IMG/VR virus record: IMGVR_UViG_3300042332_000715
Coordinates: 1 to 64,000 of that record
DNA from: a virus
Length of the DNA: 64,000 bases
Direction: 5' to 3' (one strand)
The notes beneath the pieces were generated by a model. The model was given only the letters and a program-made list of their open reading frames with translations. It was not told where the DNA came from and did no database searches. Of the stretch, positions 47,166 to 55,388 are shown in pieces. Position numbers and translations under genes: made by a program. Position 1 is the first letter of the stretch. Every line of letters begins with the position of its first letter.

Positions 47166-49631
47166 CTATACTAAAGCAGCCTCCTCTATGTTTCCGTCTA
47201 AGGGTAAGGTGGAGCCGCGTGTGTTACGCTCGATTCGCCCCAGCAGATCTTCCATTTTCTGGTTGGGGTTTTTCTTTTCGTCTATTTTCATCATAGCTGC
47301 TTGGTCTTGGCCGTACTGATACATACGCATAGCATGATCTGCTGATCCTAGTACCGCATGTTCACGTAACTTTGCTGGGTCTGCCGCTTCGCCCTCTCCG
47401 GCACCTTTTACGAATTTCTTAAAATCAATATCAGGCTTATCCTTTAGGGTCGAATCTATATCTGGCGGTAGGAAAGGCTTTAACGCTTCTTTTATTTTAT
47501 CTACGCCCAACATATCGTTCATATTCGGCCCATCGAATTTGAACATGCTAGTATCGTACTCAGCCTTAATACCTGCTATATCCGCCATCTGCTTACGTAG
47601 ATTTTCAGTCAAGTTGAGTACAGAGTCCGGTATTTGCGTTCCAAATGCGTATGCAATTGTATTTGCTAGCCACATTATAGGATCGTAAAGCATATACAAT
47701 GGTGTGAGTATACCGTCGATTATCATTAGCCCCCAGTTGTTGGCTATGAAATCGAATATAGCTGATATGTTATGCCCGAAATTATACATAAATCCTAACA
47801 AATACCCGAACGCTGTCATAGCGTCTGTGGCTAAGCCCCAGAATCCCCTTTCGTTACGTACTGCGGCGATGGCTAATCCTATACCTGCAATAGCTATTAT
47901 GAGCCAGCCTATAGGACCGATGGCTGCGATCCACGCTAATACCATACCTGATCGAAGTAACGCTATACTGGCCGTGACTGCTTGTATAGCCAAGCGGAGC
48001 GGTGCAAATAAAAGCATTAGCGATCCTAATAGCCATTTCGTTGTAGCCAGTGCAGCACCCAATAAATGAAATCCTACAACGTATTTAAGTATCTGAATAC
48101 CAAGTAGTACGTACTGCTTGACGACTTCCTTATTTGCCTTCATCCACCCTACGGTAGCTGTTGTGTATCGCACAACCGTTTCGAGTCCTTTCTTTAAGTC
48201 GTCGGCAAACGTCTCAGTGATCTGAATCTTAATGAGGTCTAGCGTTTCAAGAAACTGGTTGGCCCAGCCCGTCAAGCTCTTAGCTTGCTCCGCTGTAACG
48301 CCTGCAAAATCGCCTCCCTTGGCTGTTTCGACTTCGAGAGCTGCTTTAATTATATCTGAATCTAACTGCCTTTTACGCATAGCAGTTAGCAGGAAGTCCA
48401 TCTGCTTCTCTATCTCCTCGTCTGTGGCTACGCCCTTGCCTCCGGCAAGTTCCCTAGCGGCGGTCTTTAATGGATTGAAGCCCGCGTTAACCATCTGACG
48501 TAATTCTTGTCCCTGTAGTCGCCCGAATCCCGTAGCTTGCCCTACTGCCAAGCCGAGTGACTTTAGCTTGTCTGTATTCCCCCCTGCAACGTCTCCGAGC
48601 ATCCGAGTCAGCTCCATAGCATTCTCGGCAGACTGCCCGTATTTCATCATAATAGACGTGGCCTCAAGTACGCCTTCTAGCTTATACGGCGATTGAATAG
48701 CGAACTGCTGCATCTCCTCGACGACTTTCTTAGCCGCTTCTGCCGATCCCGCATACGCACGCATTTGAATGGTGGCGTTTTCTACTTCTGCGTATGGCGT
48801 CAGGAAATCCTTGCCCATAGACACCATGTTCTGTAATGCTCCGGTATGCATGAACATATCTGCTCTTGCACCCATCATACCGCCACCTCCCCCTCCTCCG
48901 CCGCCAGTGGAGCCTCGGCGTCTATTACGGAAAGGGGGGAAGTTCGTGAGGCTTGCATTGGCGTTAGCCATGTATTGACGCATAAGCCTCTGCATCGCCG
49001 CGTGGAATGTACGCGCAAATGCTCTGTATTGATTACCTGATGAGGCCGCTAATAGCGATGCAGATATGCCTTGGACTAAGAGGCGTAGAACTTGGCGTAC
49101 AGTAGCGAGGAGGAGCCTTCGTACCATTCCGACGTACGGAACACTCGAAGCGATATTAGCCGCAGCGGCGACCGCTACATTACCCACGACTTGTGTGATG
49201 GCACGTAAAAGTGGTCGGACAGCTCTGCGTATCTGGGCGGTAACGCTTCTAGATCCTGCCGTGTTGGCTGGCATGGACGACACCACACTTTGGATGTATG
49301 CGGTAATGCCTGTATTTATGGCCCTTACTGCTTGGCGGAAAGTGTATTGTATCTGCCTCTTGCCTACACTAGTCGACCCTATGTTGGTCGTTATGTTCTT
49401 TATGTTGGCCGAGATCGCTTTCGCTACTGCGGCGGTGCCTTGCTTTACCGCATCCCTTACGGTTCTCCGTATGAACCTTGTGTTGACCCCACTCCCTGAT
49501 GCGGCGGCGTTAAACACCTGTTGGACCTGCTTCAGTCCCGCAATGGTGTCTGCCACTATCCGTTTAGCATGGGAGTTATCTCCCATGATTTTAATGACAA
49601 GTGGCGGTAGTTCGCGTTTAGGTCCGGTCAT
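47166..49631 (-). CDS. Tape measure protein (821 aa)
   Basis: Long helical N-terminus with repeated helix-breaking segments (residues 1-230). A Gly-rich STGGGGGGGGGMMGARADMF stretch follows, then the conserved tape-measure block ENATIQMRAYAGSAEAAKKVVEEMQ and LDLIKIQITETF. Hydrophobic segments lie at about 515-610 (VLLGIQILKYVVGFHLLGAAL, IAAIGPIGWLIIAIAGIGLAIAA). It is the longest late gene but one and directly follows the tail chaperones. It sets tail length (roughly 0.15 nm per residue, about 120 nm) and may form a DNA channel. Confidence 0.85.
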   Translation of the reverse strand: MTGPKRELPPLVIKIMGDNSHAKRIVADTIAGLKQVQQVFNAAASGSGVNTRFIRRTVRDAVKQGTAAVAKAISANIKNITTNIGSTSVGKRQIQYTFRQAVRAINTGITAYIQSVVSSMPANTAGSRSVTAQIRRAVRPLLRAITQVVGNVAVAAAANIASSVPYVGMVRRLLLATVRQVLRLLVQGISASLLAASSGNQYRAFARTFHAAMQRLMRQYMANANASLTNFPPFRNRRRGSTGGGGGGGGGMMGARADMFMHTGALQNMVSMGKDFLTPYAEVENATIQMRAYAGSAEAAKKVVEEMQQFAIQSPYKLEGVLEATSIMMKYGQSAENAMELTRMLGDVAGGNTDKLKSLGLAVGQATGFGRLQGQELRQMVNAGFNPLKTAARELAGGKGVATDEEIEKQMDFLLTAMRKRQLDSDIIKAALEVETAKGGDFAGVTAEQAKSLTGWANQFLETLDLIKIQITETFADDLKKGLETVVRYTTATVGWMKANKEVVKQYVLLGIQILKYVVGFHLLGAALATTKWLLGSLMLLFAPLRLAIQAVTASIALLRSGMVLAWIAAIGPIGWLIIAIAGIGLAIAAVRNERGFWGLATDAMTAFGYLLGFMYNFGHNISAIFDFIANNWGLMIIDGILTPLYMLYDPIMWLANTIAYAFGTQIPDSVLNLTENLRKQMADIAGIKAEYDTSMFKFDGPNMNDMLGVDKIKEALKPFLPPDIDSTLKDKPDIDFKKFVKGAGEGEAADPAKLREHAVLGSADHAMRMYQYGQDQAAMMKIDEKKNPNQKMEDLLGRIERNTRGSTLPLDGNIEEAALV

Positions 49632-49891
49632 CTTTCCTTAACTCCGAAAATGGCAAGGAATGCCTCTTTCATTTCTTCATCACCTAGTTTACGTTTACGG
49701 GGCTGTTCGAATTTAATTAAATGATCTTCGAGTTTCGTTTTAGCCCCGCCCATCGTGCGGTAAACTGCTTGAGCAGTGGCCGCTTGGTAGTATTCCCACT
49801 TTTCCACTTTTCCTCGCCTAATAACAAAATAGGCTTGCCACTTCTCGAACTCCTCGACGGTTGTGTACCGTTTAGCGAGTTGGACAGGCAA
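49628..49891 (-). CDS. Tail assembly chaperone, C-terminal frameshift part (T-like)
   Basis: In the -1 frame relative to the upstream gene and continuous with it through a slippery site at 49942-49951: the fused product reads D-P-K-K then VLSDEEYLWYNLAHELGLPVQLAKRY. The TTG at 49891 gives the shortest independent ORF, but fusion is likely, as in lambda gpG-GT. The C-terminal half (RKRKLGDEEMKEAFLAIFGVKER) is basic and helical. It overlaps the tape measure start by 4 bp. Confidence 0.75.
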   Translation of the reverse strand: MPVQLAKRYTTVEEFEKWQAYFVIRRGKVEKWEYYQAATAQAVYRTMGGAKTKLEDHLIKFEQPRKRKLGDEEMKEAFLAIFGVKER

Positions 49892-49935
49892 GCCTAGTTC
49901 ATGTGCTAGGTTGTACCAAAGGTACTCCTCATCAC

Positions 49936-50292
49936 TTAGGACTTTTTTGGGTCGGCTTCTCCGTCATCGCTCCGATCCATCTTATTGAGCTTCAAGGCTA
50001 GTTTGTGTAGCTCTTGTAGCGTTTCATCTGGCCAAGTCTTTAGCACATCTTTGGCTACCAACTTACCGTCTGGACCCTTCAAGCACCTGCAAAGCAGATC
50101 AGTGAATTGGCCAGTAAAGTCGTTGAACTTTACCACGTTGCCGTCTTTGTCGAGATCGACTTTAGCGGCTTGTGATACGCGGAAATCGTCTGCCTGTTCA
50201 CCAGTAAGCTGGCACAGCTTGTAGGTGACTTCAACATCATCGTCTCCGACGATAACGACAGGCTCGGACTTAGTTTTGATTGAAAATAACAT
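49936..50292 (-). CDS. Tail assembly chaperone (G-like, 118 aa)
   Basis: An acidic, alpha/beta protein (VVIVGDDDVEVTYKLCQLTGEQADDFRVS; LNKMDRSDDGEADPKKS) upstream of the tape measure, with the usual size and place of the gpG-type chaperone. The stop TAA at 49936-49938 follows the slippery CCCAAAAAAG, so a minority of ribosomes should continue into the T-like frame. Confidence 0.75.
   Translation of the reverse strand: MLFSIKTKSEPVVIVGDDDVEVTYKLCQLTGEQADDFRVSQAAKVDLDKDGNVVKFNDFTGQFTDLLCRCLKGPDGKLVAKDVLKTWPDETLQELHKLALKLNKMDRSDDGEADPKKS
49942..49951 (-). other. Programmed -1 frameshift site
   Basis: Minus strand CCCAAAAAAG, 0-frame CCA AAA AAG TCC TAA. Slippage on A-AAA-AAG puts the next codon at GTC and opens the T-like frame to its stop at 49628. 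Position (end of the first of two tail chaperone ORFs, before the tape measure) is the conserved place for such a shift. Confidence 0.75.
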
Positions 50293-50322
50293 ACACGTCT
50301 CGCAAGAGTAAAAGAAACAAAG

Positions 50323-50347
50323 AATCGGCGGTCACTAGCCGCCGATT
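50323..50347 (-). terminator. Terminator/attenuator after tail tube gene
   Basis: AATCGGCGG (50323-50331) pairs perfectly with CCGCCGATT (50339-50347) around a 7-nt loop. On the minus strand it is followed by CTTTGTTTCTTTT. It probably lowers expression of the chaperone and tape measure genes relative to the tail tube gene. Confidence 0.65.
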
Positions 50348-50370
50348 TATAGTTAGACTGAAAGTCAGGA

Positions 50371-50826
50371 CTACGGTGCAACCGTAGTGGTCGTACCGGT
50401 GGTGTAAACGTAACCGAATTCAGCAGGCGGATTGCTGGTGGTCAAGTTGCTTGGCTTCAAGGTCAAAGTAGCCGTAGGCTTCTCGTTGATAGTAAGAGCC
50501 GAAGGCTCTAAGCCTTGAACGATGCAGTAAACGAGCAAGCTGGAACCATCGCGGAATCGGATAGTAACTGCTCGGTTTTGGCGAGCGACCGCTTTGATCT
50601 GATCGAATGCTCCGACCGCGTAGTGGACAGTAACGCTGACATCGCCCATAGTGAGCAAAGCACCGCCTAGAAATGTCCGCCAGTTGTTATTGAGCATATT
50701 AGTCTGCTCAACTGGATCGTCCGACATGATCGAAGGTGGCGTGATGTCTACTGGTTCGAAAAGTGCCGAAACGCCGTCGATGGCAATCGTGGTTTTGAAA
50801 CCATTGGACAGGATTGTGTTTGACAT
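50371..50826 (-). CDS. Major tail tube-like protein (151 aa)
   Basis: Beta-rich, with MTLNNNWRTFLGGALLTMGDVSVTVHYAVGA-type strands seen in HK97-family tail tube proteins; ends with a Thr/Val/Pro tail (GTTTTVAP). A terminator follows, typical for a highly expressed tube gene, and the chaperone pair comes next. The family assignment is from position and strand pattern. Confidence 0.65.
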   Translation of the reverse strand: MSNTILSNGFKTTIAIDGVSALFEPVDITPPSIMSDDPVEQTNMLNNNWRTFLGGALLTMGDVSVTVHYAVGAFDQIKAVARQNRAVTIRFRDGSSLLVYCIVQGLEPSALTINEKPTATLTLKPSNLTTSNPPAEFGYVYTTGTTTTVAP

Positions 50827-50827
50827 A

Positions 50828-51244
50828 TTAAGAAATGGCTATCAAAAAGGATTGTGTGAAACGCCAGCGGCGTGTTTGAGGCTCTTGGCCCATACATCCT
50901 ATTGTATTAGCTTTGCTGATACATTGCACGATTTTCCCACCTGTGGAGGTCGCTACCACGTTCTTCAGCACGTCCTCCCAGATCACAGGTAAGGCGTTAA
51001 ACGCCTCATTGTGGTCGTGGGCTCGGACGTGGACCTCGACCAAATTCCGCTCGGTGTGCTCTCCGCTCATATTTCGGTCGTCTAGACGACCCTTACCGTC
51101 AAAGCAGAGAATAGCCTTGTCAGGCTGATCTTGCATGTGATTCACGTACACGGCGAAGCCGAGATTAGTTGCCTTAGTTAAAATGACATTGGCGAATAAG
51201 CCCGCAGGTGACTGTTGTGGGGGTAAAGTCGTAGTAGTTGTCAT
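50828..51244 (-). CDS. Minor tail/head-completion protein (138 aa)
   Basis: Start set at ATG 51244, which overlaps the TGA of the upstream gene (ATGA); a longer frame would start within that gene. Opens with Thr-rich TTTTTLPPQQSPAG, then a mixed alpha/beta body. Its place between the gp10-like gene and the tail tube fits a tail terminator or tail completion protein. Confidence 0.6.
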   Translation of the reverse strand: MTTTTTLPPQQSPAGLFANVILTKATNLGFAVYVNHMQDQPDKAILCFDGKGRLDDRNMSGEHTERNLVEVHVRAHDHNEAFNALPVIWEDVLKNVVATSTGGKIVQCISKANTIGCMGQEPQTRRWRFTQSFLIAIS

Positions 51245-51627
51245 GCTGAAGCTATTGCCTGCCAAAAGAGGTACGAAGCGTCGTCTACGTTATTTTCGAC
51301 TGCCACTTCGAGGTATTTTACCTCGTATGGTTCATCGTGCTGGTAAACGGCGTATTGAGCGGGAACCCGCTCTCTGCCGTCCTTGAAGAATCCCTTGACT
51401 GGAAAGCCAAACCCGACAACGGCTACGGCGTCCCAGCCGCTACCTTCGACGAAATAATCACCTGAAGCACGCAAAGCACCTGTATCGACAGGCGTAATAT
51501 CGAGGGAATCCTTGAGGATTTGGCGAGCAACGCCGCCTAGCCCTTGGGCATATGCCTTGCCAGTATCCTTGTGGTACTTGCGTAGGGCTTTCTCTAGTTC
51601 TTTTATTCCCTCGACTTTTACCTTCAT
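51241..51627 (-). CDS. HK97 gp10-like head-tail joining protein (128 aa)
   Basis: Pattern KVEGIKELEKALRKYHKDTGKAYAQGL at the start, then ITPVDTGALRASGDY, the P-V-x-T-G-x-L-R-x-S motif of gp10-like neck proteins, and a QYAVYQHDEP turn. Sits in the usual connector gene order. Confidence 0.8.
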   Translation of the reverse strand: MKVKVEGIKELEKALRKYHKDTGKAYAQGLGGVARQILKDSLDITPVDTGALRASGDYFVEGSGWDAVAVVGFGFPVKGFFKDGRERVPAQYAVYQHDEPYEVKYLEVAVENNVDDASYLFWQAIASA

Positions 51628-51899
51628 GGATCAGTCTTTAAGTTAGGTATTTTCTTGTCGATCTTGTCAAGAGCGCATTTAAGTCCGTCCAATGCGTCAG
51701 CATTTCGCTCTAAGTGAACTGCCGTCTTATCTAAGTGCTTCGAGGTTTCTTCGAGGTGCTTAACAGCAGCATCCTTCAATGGGATCGCTACGTGGTCGAG
51801 GAGAATCTTTGTGAACTTGTAGATGCCATATAGAAGGGCACAGAGAACGGCAAAGGCTACGCCATTGTTTATGATGAATTGGATTGTTTGTTCGGACAT
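51624..51899 (-). CDS. Membrane protein with coiled-coil tail (91 aa)
   Basis: One hydrophobic helix at residues about 10-30 (NNGVAFAVLCALLYGIYKF), then a long amphipathic helix (LEETSKHLDKTAVHLERNADALDGL). Topology suggests a holin or spanin-like protein placed between connector genes; function unknown. Confidence 0.55.
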   Translation of the reverse strand: MSEQTIQFIINNGVAFAVLCALLYGIYKFTKILLDHVAIPLKDAAVKHLEETSKHLDKTAVHLERNADALDGLKCALDKIDKKIPNLKTDP

Positions 51900-52246
51900 T
51901 ATGCATACGCTTCAAATAGAGTAACGGAACGGGTTTTCAGCATCGGCGTCTCCTCTACCATGATTATCTCATGTACTCCGGTATTGCTTTTTGGTACTGT
52001 AGGGCTGGTCAGGCTGGCTAAAGACCCTTTACGGACCATGCCTTTAGGCTGTAGCCGCGATTGGGTGATTAGCTCGATCTTGGAGAATACAGGAGATCCA
52101 TCTTCGGCGAATACTTGTTTGATGGCTTCGTCCCATCTACAAGTCATCTGTGCTGGTGCGGCATACGTTGGTTGGCCGTATCTATCGGCCCCTGTATACG
52201 CCCAGTACACCATCGTATCTTTCTGTACTTCTCTTATGATTCTCAT
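51899..52246 (-). CDS. Head closure/minor capsid-like protein (115 aa)
   Basis: A beta-rich protein with VYWAYTGADRYGQPTYAAP and MTCRWDEA, typical of small phage stopper proteins in the connector block. Overlaps neighbours at both ends. Assignment mainly positional. Confidence 0.55.
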   Translation of the reverse strand: MRIIREVQKDTMVYWAYTGADRYGQPTYAAPAQMTCRWDEAIKQVFAEDGSPVFSKIELITQSRLQPKGMVRKGSLASLTSPTVPKSNTGVHEIIMVEETPMLKTRSVTLFEAYA

Positions 52247-52626
52247 GCGACTTCTGTACCTGCCCAGAAGAATTGCTTCAATCCTCCACCCGTAATGACT
52301 CGGTTGTTCCAGGCGGCTAGCCGCCCCGAGCTATCGAGCATCATGGCAGTTGCTCCGAAGTGCGTAATACCAAGGCCGCTATCGAGCTTGGTATCGTATC
52401 GTACTTGCAGACTCTTGACCTTTTCCATGCTCACACGCGGGTCGCTTACGGCGACGAGGTGTGCTGCAAGGTATCGCGTAACTAGGTCAAACGTGGCATC
52501 GTCTAAACGATCTCCTACGACGTTCGTAAGCATCAGTACAGCATCGTCGATGAACGGCTGTACTTCTGGTATTCTGTCAGCAGCAAACGCCACTAATCGC
52601 CTTACGTCGTCCTCGGTGGTTGCCAT
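52243..52626 (-). CDS. Head-tail connector/adaptor-like protein (127 aa)
   Basis: N-terminal helical half (DVRRLVAFAADRIPEVQPFIDDAVLMLTN, then FDLVTRYLAAHLVAVSD) as in helical head-completion adaptors, followed by a Gly-rich C-terminus (ITGGGLKQFFWAGTEVA). GGCGGCTAGCCGCC lies at 52312-52325. Function inferred from fold pattern and gene order. Confidence 0.6.
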   Translation of the reverse strand: MATTEDDVRRLVAFAADRIPEVQPFIDDAVLMLTNVVGDRLDDATFDLVTRYLAAHLVAVSDPRVSMEKVKSLQVRYDTKLDSGLGITHFGATAMMLDSSGRLAAWNNRVITGGGLKQFFWAGTEVA

Positions 52627-53201
52627 TAGTTCTTCCAGGTAAGTAAAGAGCCTTTATGTATTTTCTTGACGCCGTTGGCGTCGTAGATCTCGTAGAACGG
52701 ATAAGCACCCTTAGTCGGCTTCGCCGTCTCGTCGATTACGTGCTCGGAATCGTTCTTCCAATCCCAGCCATTCTTGACCCATTGCGGTAATACACGCTCT
52801 CGGTCGTAGTCGCACCAGCGACAGGACTTGATGGTGTATTGGATGACCGTGTTGCGTAGTTTCTTGGGCTCCGCTGGCGGAGCAGCTTTTGCCGCTTCAT
52901 GCAGGCTATCGTGCAGGTCCAACATTTCCTCGCGGCTCAGGCCGCTAACATCTTGCTTATGGTCGTTCTGTAAGTGATCTTCGATCTTACCTGGAAAGGA
53001 CCAATGGCGATTCGATTTTGGTTTTACCTCAGGTTTTACCTCAGGTTTTACCTCAGGAGCCGGTGAACCGGAATCGATAGTTTTGTCTTTTGGCTGGTCA
53101 TCTGTGATGATGTTAATAGGTTGGTCTAGTTCGATTGGTCGAACAGTAACCGTACATCCTACAGCAAACAAACATAAAACGATCAGTAGTAAATTTTTCA
53201 T
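52626..53201 (-). CDS. Lipoprotein with thioredoxin-like domain (191 aa)
   Basis: Signal peptide with lipobox LCLFAVGC (residues about 9-16) for export and lipidation. An EVKPEVKPEVKPKS linker is encoded by three 12-bp repeats at about 53021-53066. The C-terminal domain has IKSCRWCDYDRERVLPQW (C-x-x-C) and a cis-Pro-like KGAYPFYEIYD, so a thioredoxin fold. Outer- or inner-membrane anchored. It may reduce or form disulfides in the Cys-rich virion protein, which is inference. Confidence 0.75.
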   Translation of the reverse strand: MKNLLLIVLCLFAVGCTVTVRPIELDQPINIITDDQPKDKTIDSGSPAPEVKPEVKPEVKPKSNRHWSFPGKIEDHLQNDHKQDVSGLSREEMLDLHDSLHEAAKAAPPAEPKKLRNTVIQYTIKSCRWCDYDRERVLPQWVKNGWDWKNDSEHVIDETAKPTKGAYPFYEIYDANGVKKIHKGSLLTWKN

Positions 53202-54106
53202 ATTGAACCTGGATTCACTTTAGAGCCTGGGAATACCCAGAAAACGTGTGTTTTGGCACATTGCCACAAGCTGCTCATCGTGATTAGTCCGAAGCCATCT
53301 TCTCCCCACCCAGAGCCGCCTACGCGACCTAAGAGTGGATTCTTGGATGGACCCCAAGAGTTCTGGATGTCGGGATGGACTAGATCCTCGCCACCTACCC
53401 ATTTACCACTGTGCAATAGCACAGCATGATTTCCGAAACCTGCCGACTGTTGAACATAGCCTTGACGTAACGCCGAAAAAGATCGGCCTGCGTGGACGGC
53501 TATTTCAACTTGGTGATCCCGAGCCAAAGCGGAAGCAATGGCGATCTTGAATGTCTGATAGTCGGTATTAGGGACTCGAAAAGGCTCGAACGATTGGAAT
53601 GTTTTTGCCGCTTCATCTGCTGCCTTCAGCAGCGGTTGATTGACTTGGCGGCGGTTGAATGCTGTTAGCGGGAACAGCATCTCGACTCCGTTTACTCGGA
53701 GTTTTACGGGAGCTACGCCCCCTTGCATCGTATAGTTCATGTTGTCTATCAACTGTGAACCACCATCGCGTCCGCGATTGACGTTCATGTATAAGTGGCT
53801 ATCAGCCAGAAATACTTCCGCCATGCCGTCAAGGGCTCGACGATTGTGATATGCAGCAATAGTTGCGCTGCTGGCACACTTACCGACCGAGCCTTGGTTG
53901 ACAATCAAGCCACTTCGCAGTCGTCTAAACGACTTGTATTTATCGCCCTTCAGCGACTTCTCTATATCAGCCGGATCGAGAAATCGATCTTCGCCGTATA
54001 GCGGATAACGCAAAGCGTTTTCGGTATCTTCCTTGGTAGGCATCAAAAGCCCAGTGGCTACTTGCGAGCCATCGGGCAATGTGATTACGTCGTACTCGTT
54101 ACTCAT
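53198..54106 (-). CDS. Papain-like (C1 family) cysteine peptidase (302 aa)
   Basis: The C1 active site is present: VNQGSVGKCASSATIAAY (oxyanion Gln and nucleophile Cys, residues about 70-87), GNHAVLLHS (His) and DIQNSWGP (Asn), in the standard order with Gly/Trp around them. No signal peptide. It lies within the head gene operon next to the lipoprotein, unlike normal head proteases. It could process virion or host-wall proteins, or be part of lysis. Confidence 0.85.
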   Translation of the reverse strand: MSNEYDVITLPDGSQVATGLLMPTKEDTENALRYPLYGEDRFLDPADIEKSLKGDKYKSFRRLRSGLIVNQGSVGKCASSATIAAYHNRRALDGMAEVFLADSHLYMNVNRGRDGGSQLIDNMNYTMQGGVAPVKLRVNGVEMLFPLTAFNRRQVNQPLLKAADEAAKTFQSFEPFRVPNTDYQTFKIAIASALARDHQVEIAVHAGRSFSALRQGYVQQSAGFGNHAVLLHSGKWVGGEDLVHPDIQNSWGPSKNPLLGRVGGSGWGEDGFGLITMSSLWQCAKTHVFWVFPGSKVNPGSI

Positions 54107-54486
54107 TTAAGTATGTCCTCAAGTCCGTTCTGCCATTTGACGACTTTGCGTAGGCCAGTAACCTTACTGTCGGCAACCTCTGCCGCTGCTAGCAGCGGAG
54201 GCTCGACTTTAAGGCTTGCAGCCTTCGCAATCACTTCCTGCCAGTTAGGATCGTCTTGGTCGATGACTAGCCACCCCTTGAAGCCATGCTTCTCTACGAA
54301 GCTCTTAGCTTCACGAATGGCGATTACCTCATCGACGCTTGGCGTCTGCTTTTCGTGTACACAAAGTAGTAAGGTGCCGTTAAGCGATTTACCGCTATCC
54401 GGCGATTTACTCGGTAGTAAATAACTCGCCCCGAAGATAAACAAAGCGAGGAATATGACCGCTAACGGTCCTGGTTTGTTGTCCAT
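54103..54486 (-). CDS. Membrane-anchored hypothetical protein (127 aa)
   Basis: An N-terminal hydrophobic helix (PLAVIFLALFIFGASYLL) followed by an alpha/beta soluble domain (LLLCVHEKQTPSVDEV, GWLVIDQDDPN). The latter pattern is thioredoxin-like without the C-x-x-C. Located between holin-like and peptidase genes; role unknown. Confidence 0.6.
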   Translation of the reverse strand: MDNKPGPLAVIFLALFIFGASYLLPSKSPDSGKSLNGTLLLCVHEKQTPSVDEVIAIREAKSFVEKHGFKGWLVIDQDDPNWQEVIAKAASLKVEPPLLAAAEVADSKVTGLRKVVKWQNGLEDILK

Positions 54487-54489
54487 CGT

Positions 54490-54810
54490 TTACTCCTTTG
54501 GAGGAGTAGGCGATGCAATCTCGGATAGAACAGTGACCAAGGCCGCAACGCCTTCCTTCGAGCCGTGCTTTTCCATGTAACGCAGAACGGCTTCGGTGTA
54601 TTGTAATGCTACGGCTCGGTCAGGGACGCTAGGAGCGTCCGGCTGGCCTTTCATAGATTGCTTATGTAGACGTTCTAAAACGTCCTCAATAATTGAATCA
54701 CGTTTGTCGTTAACTGGCAACAAGGGCTTCACAAGCCGCCAGATTGCCCAGATACCACCAGAACCGCCGACTACGGCGGCGATGACTGCAAGAATTGTTT
54801 GTAGATCCAT
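54490..54810 (-). CDS. Holin-like membrane protein (106 aa)
   Basis: One hydrophobic segment at residues about 5-30 (TILAVIAAVVGGSGGIWAIWRLV) followed by a charged helical tail. Fits a single-pass phage holin or membrane anchor; not proven. Confidence 0.5.
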   Translation of the reverse strand: MDLQTILAVIAAVVGGSGGIWAIWRLVKPLLPVNDKRDSIIEDVLERLHKQSMKGQPDAPSVPDRAVALQYTEAVLRYMEKHGSKEGVAALVTVLSEIASPTPPKE

Positions 54811-54812
54811 AT

Positions 54813-55088
54813 TTATGCCCCGTATCGGATTGCTCCGACAAATACTTCATCGTCTTTTTGGTCTAAAACAGACAAGCCCGATACTTGCCTGTTGGAAAAA
54901 TACTGAAACACCGCCATAAGCACTTGAATGAACAATGCGATTAAGGCAGGATCAATAGCTTTGGTTCTGCGATCTTCCTTGACTAGCCGCTCGTATTCGA
55001 CTCGATTGCCGCTTGCAGCGGCCCAGTGAGTCCTAGCGACCTGTACTGCAAGTCGCTTGTGTGCCAATGACAGTTTCTTTCTGAACAT
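54813..55088 (-). CDS. Hypothetical protein (91 aa)
   Basis: Basic N-terminus (FRKKLSLAHKRLAVQVARTHW), then a hydrophobic helix (DPALIALFIQVLMAVFQYF) that could insert in the membrane, and an acidic tail. No family recognised. It lies downstream of the decoration/capsid genes. Confidence 0.5.
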   Translation of the reverse strand: MFRKKLSLAHKRLAVQVARTHWAAASGNRVEYERLVKEDRRTKAIDPALIALFIQVLMAVFQYFSNRQVSGLSVLDQKDDEVFVGAIRYGA

Positions 55089-55093
55089 TTCGT

Positions 55094-55324
55094 TTAGCCT
55101 TGTACTAGCTCAAACTTAGGTCGGCCCCAGATTGCAATTAGGTCATCGTCGGATTCGACGATATCACCTGTGAAATAAGCCTTAGATCCGACGCGGTGCT
55201 TTCCGCCTAGAACCTTGAACTTGCGTTTAGTGCTCTTTACTTCGGGAACCGAAGCAGGAGCCTCAACGACAGGAGCCTCAACGACAGGCTCGGTAGATGT
55301 AACTTCGTCTTTGGATTTCGCCAT
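55094..55324 (-). CDS. Hypothetical head-associated protein (76 aa)
   Basis: The N-terminal half is an acidic Pro/Ala/Val repeat (VVEAPVVEAPASVPEV), encoded by a 15-bp direct repeat, and the C-terminal half is a compact beta unit (RKFKVLGGKHRVGSKAYFTGD, FELVQG). The latter resembles small capsid-stabilising domains found in phage head operons. Follows the capsid terminator region; AUG preceded by GGGTGATTAT. Confidence 0.55.
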   Translation of the reverse strand: MAKSKDEVTSTEPVVEAPVVEAPASVPEVKSTKRKFKVLGGKHRVGSKAYFTGDIVESDDDLIAIWGRPKFELVQG

Positions 55325-55345
55325 GATAGATAATCACCCTTGGTA

Positions 55346-55388
55346 CAAAAATACCGCCCACTCAGGGGTGAAGCTGAATGAGCGGTAT
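55346..55388 (-). terminator. Strong rho-independent terminator after major capsid gene
   Basis: Minus strand: ATACCGCTCATTCAG (55388-55374) pairs over 15 bp with CTGAGTGGGCGGTAT (55365-55351), including two G-U pairs, then TTTTTG. A stop directly after the capsid gene fits the need for excess capsid mRNA. Confidence 0.85.
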
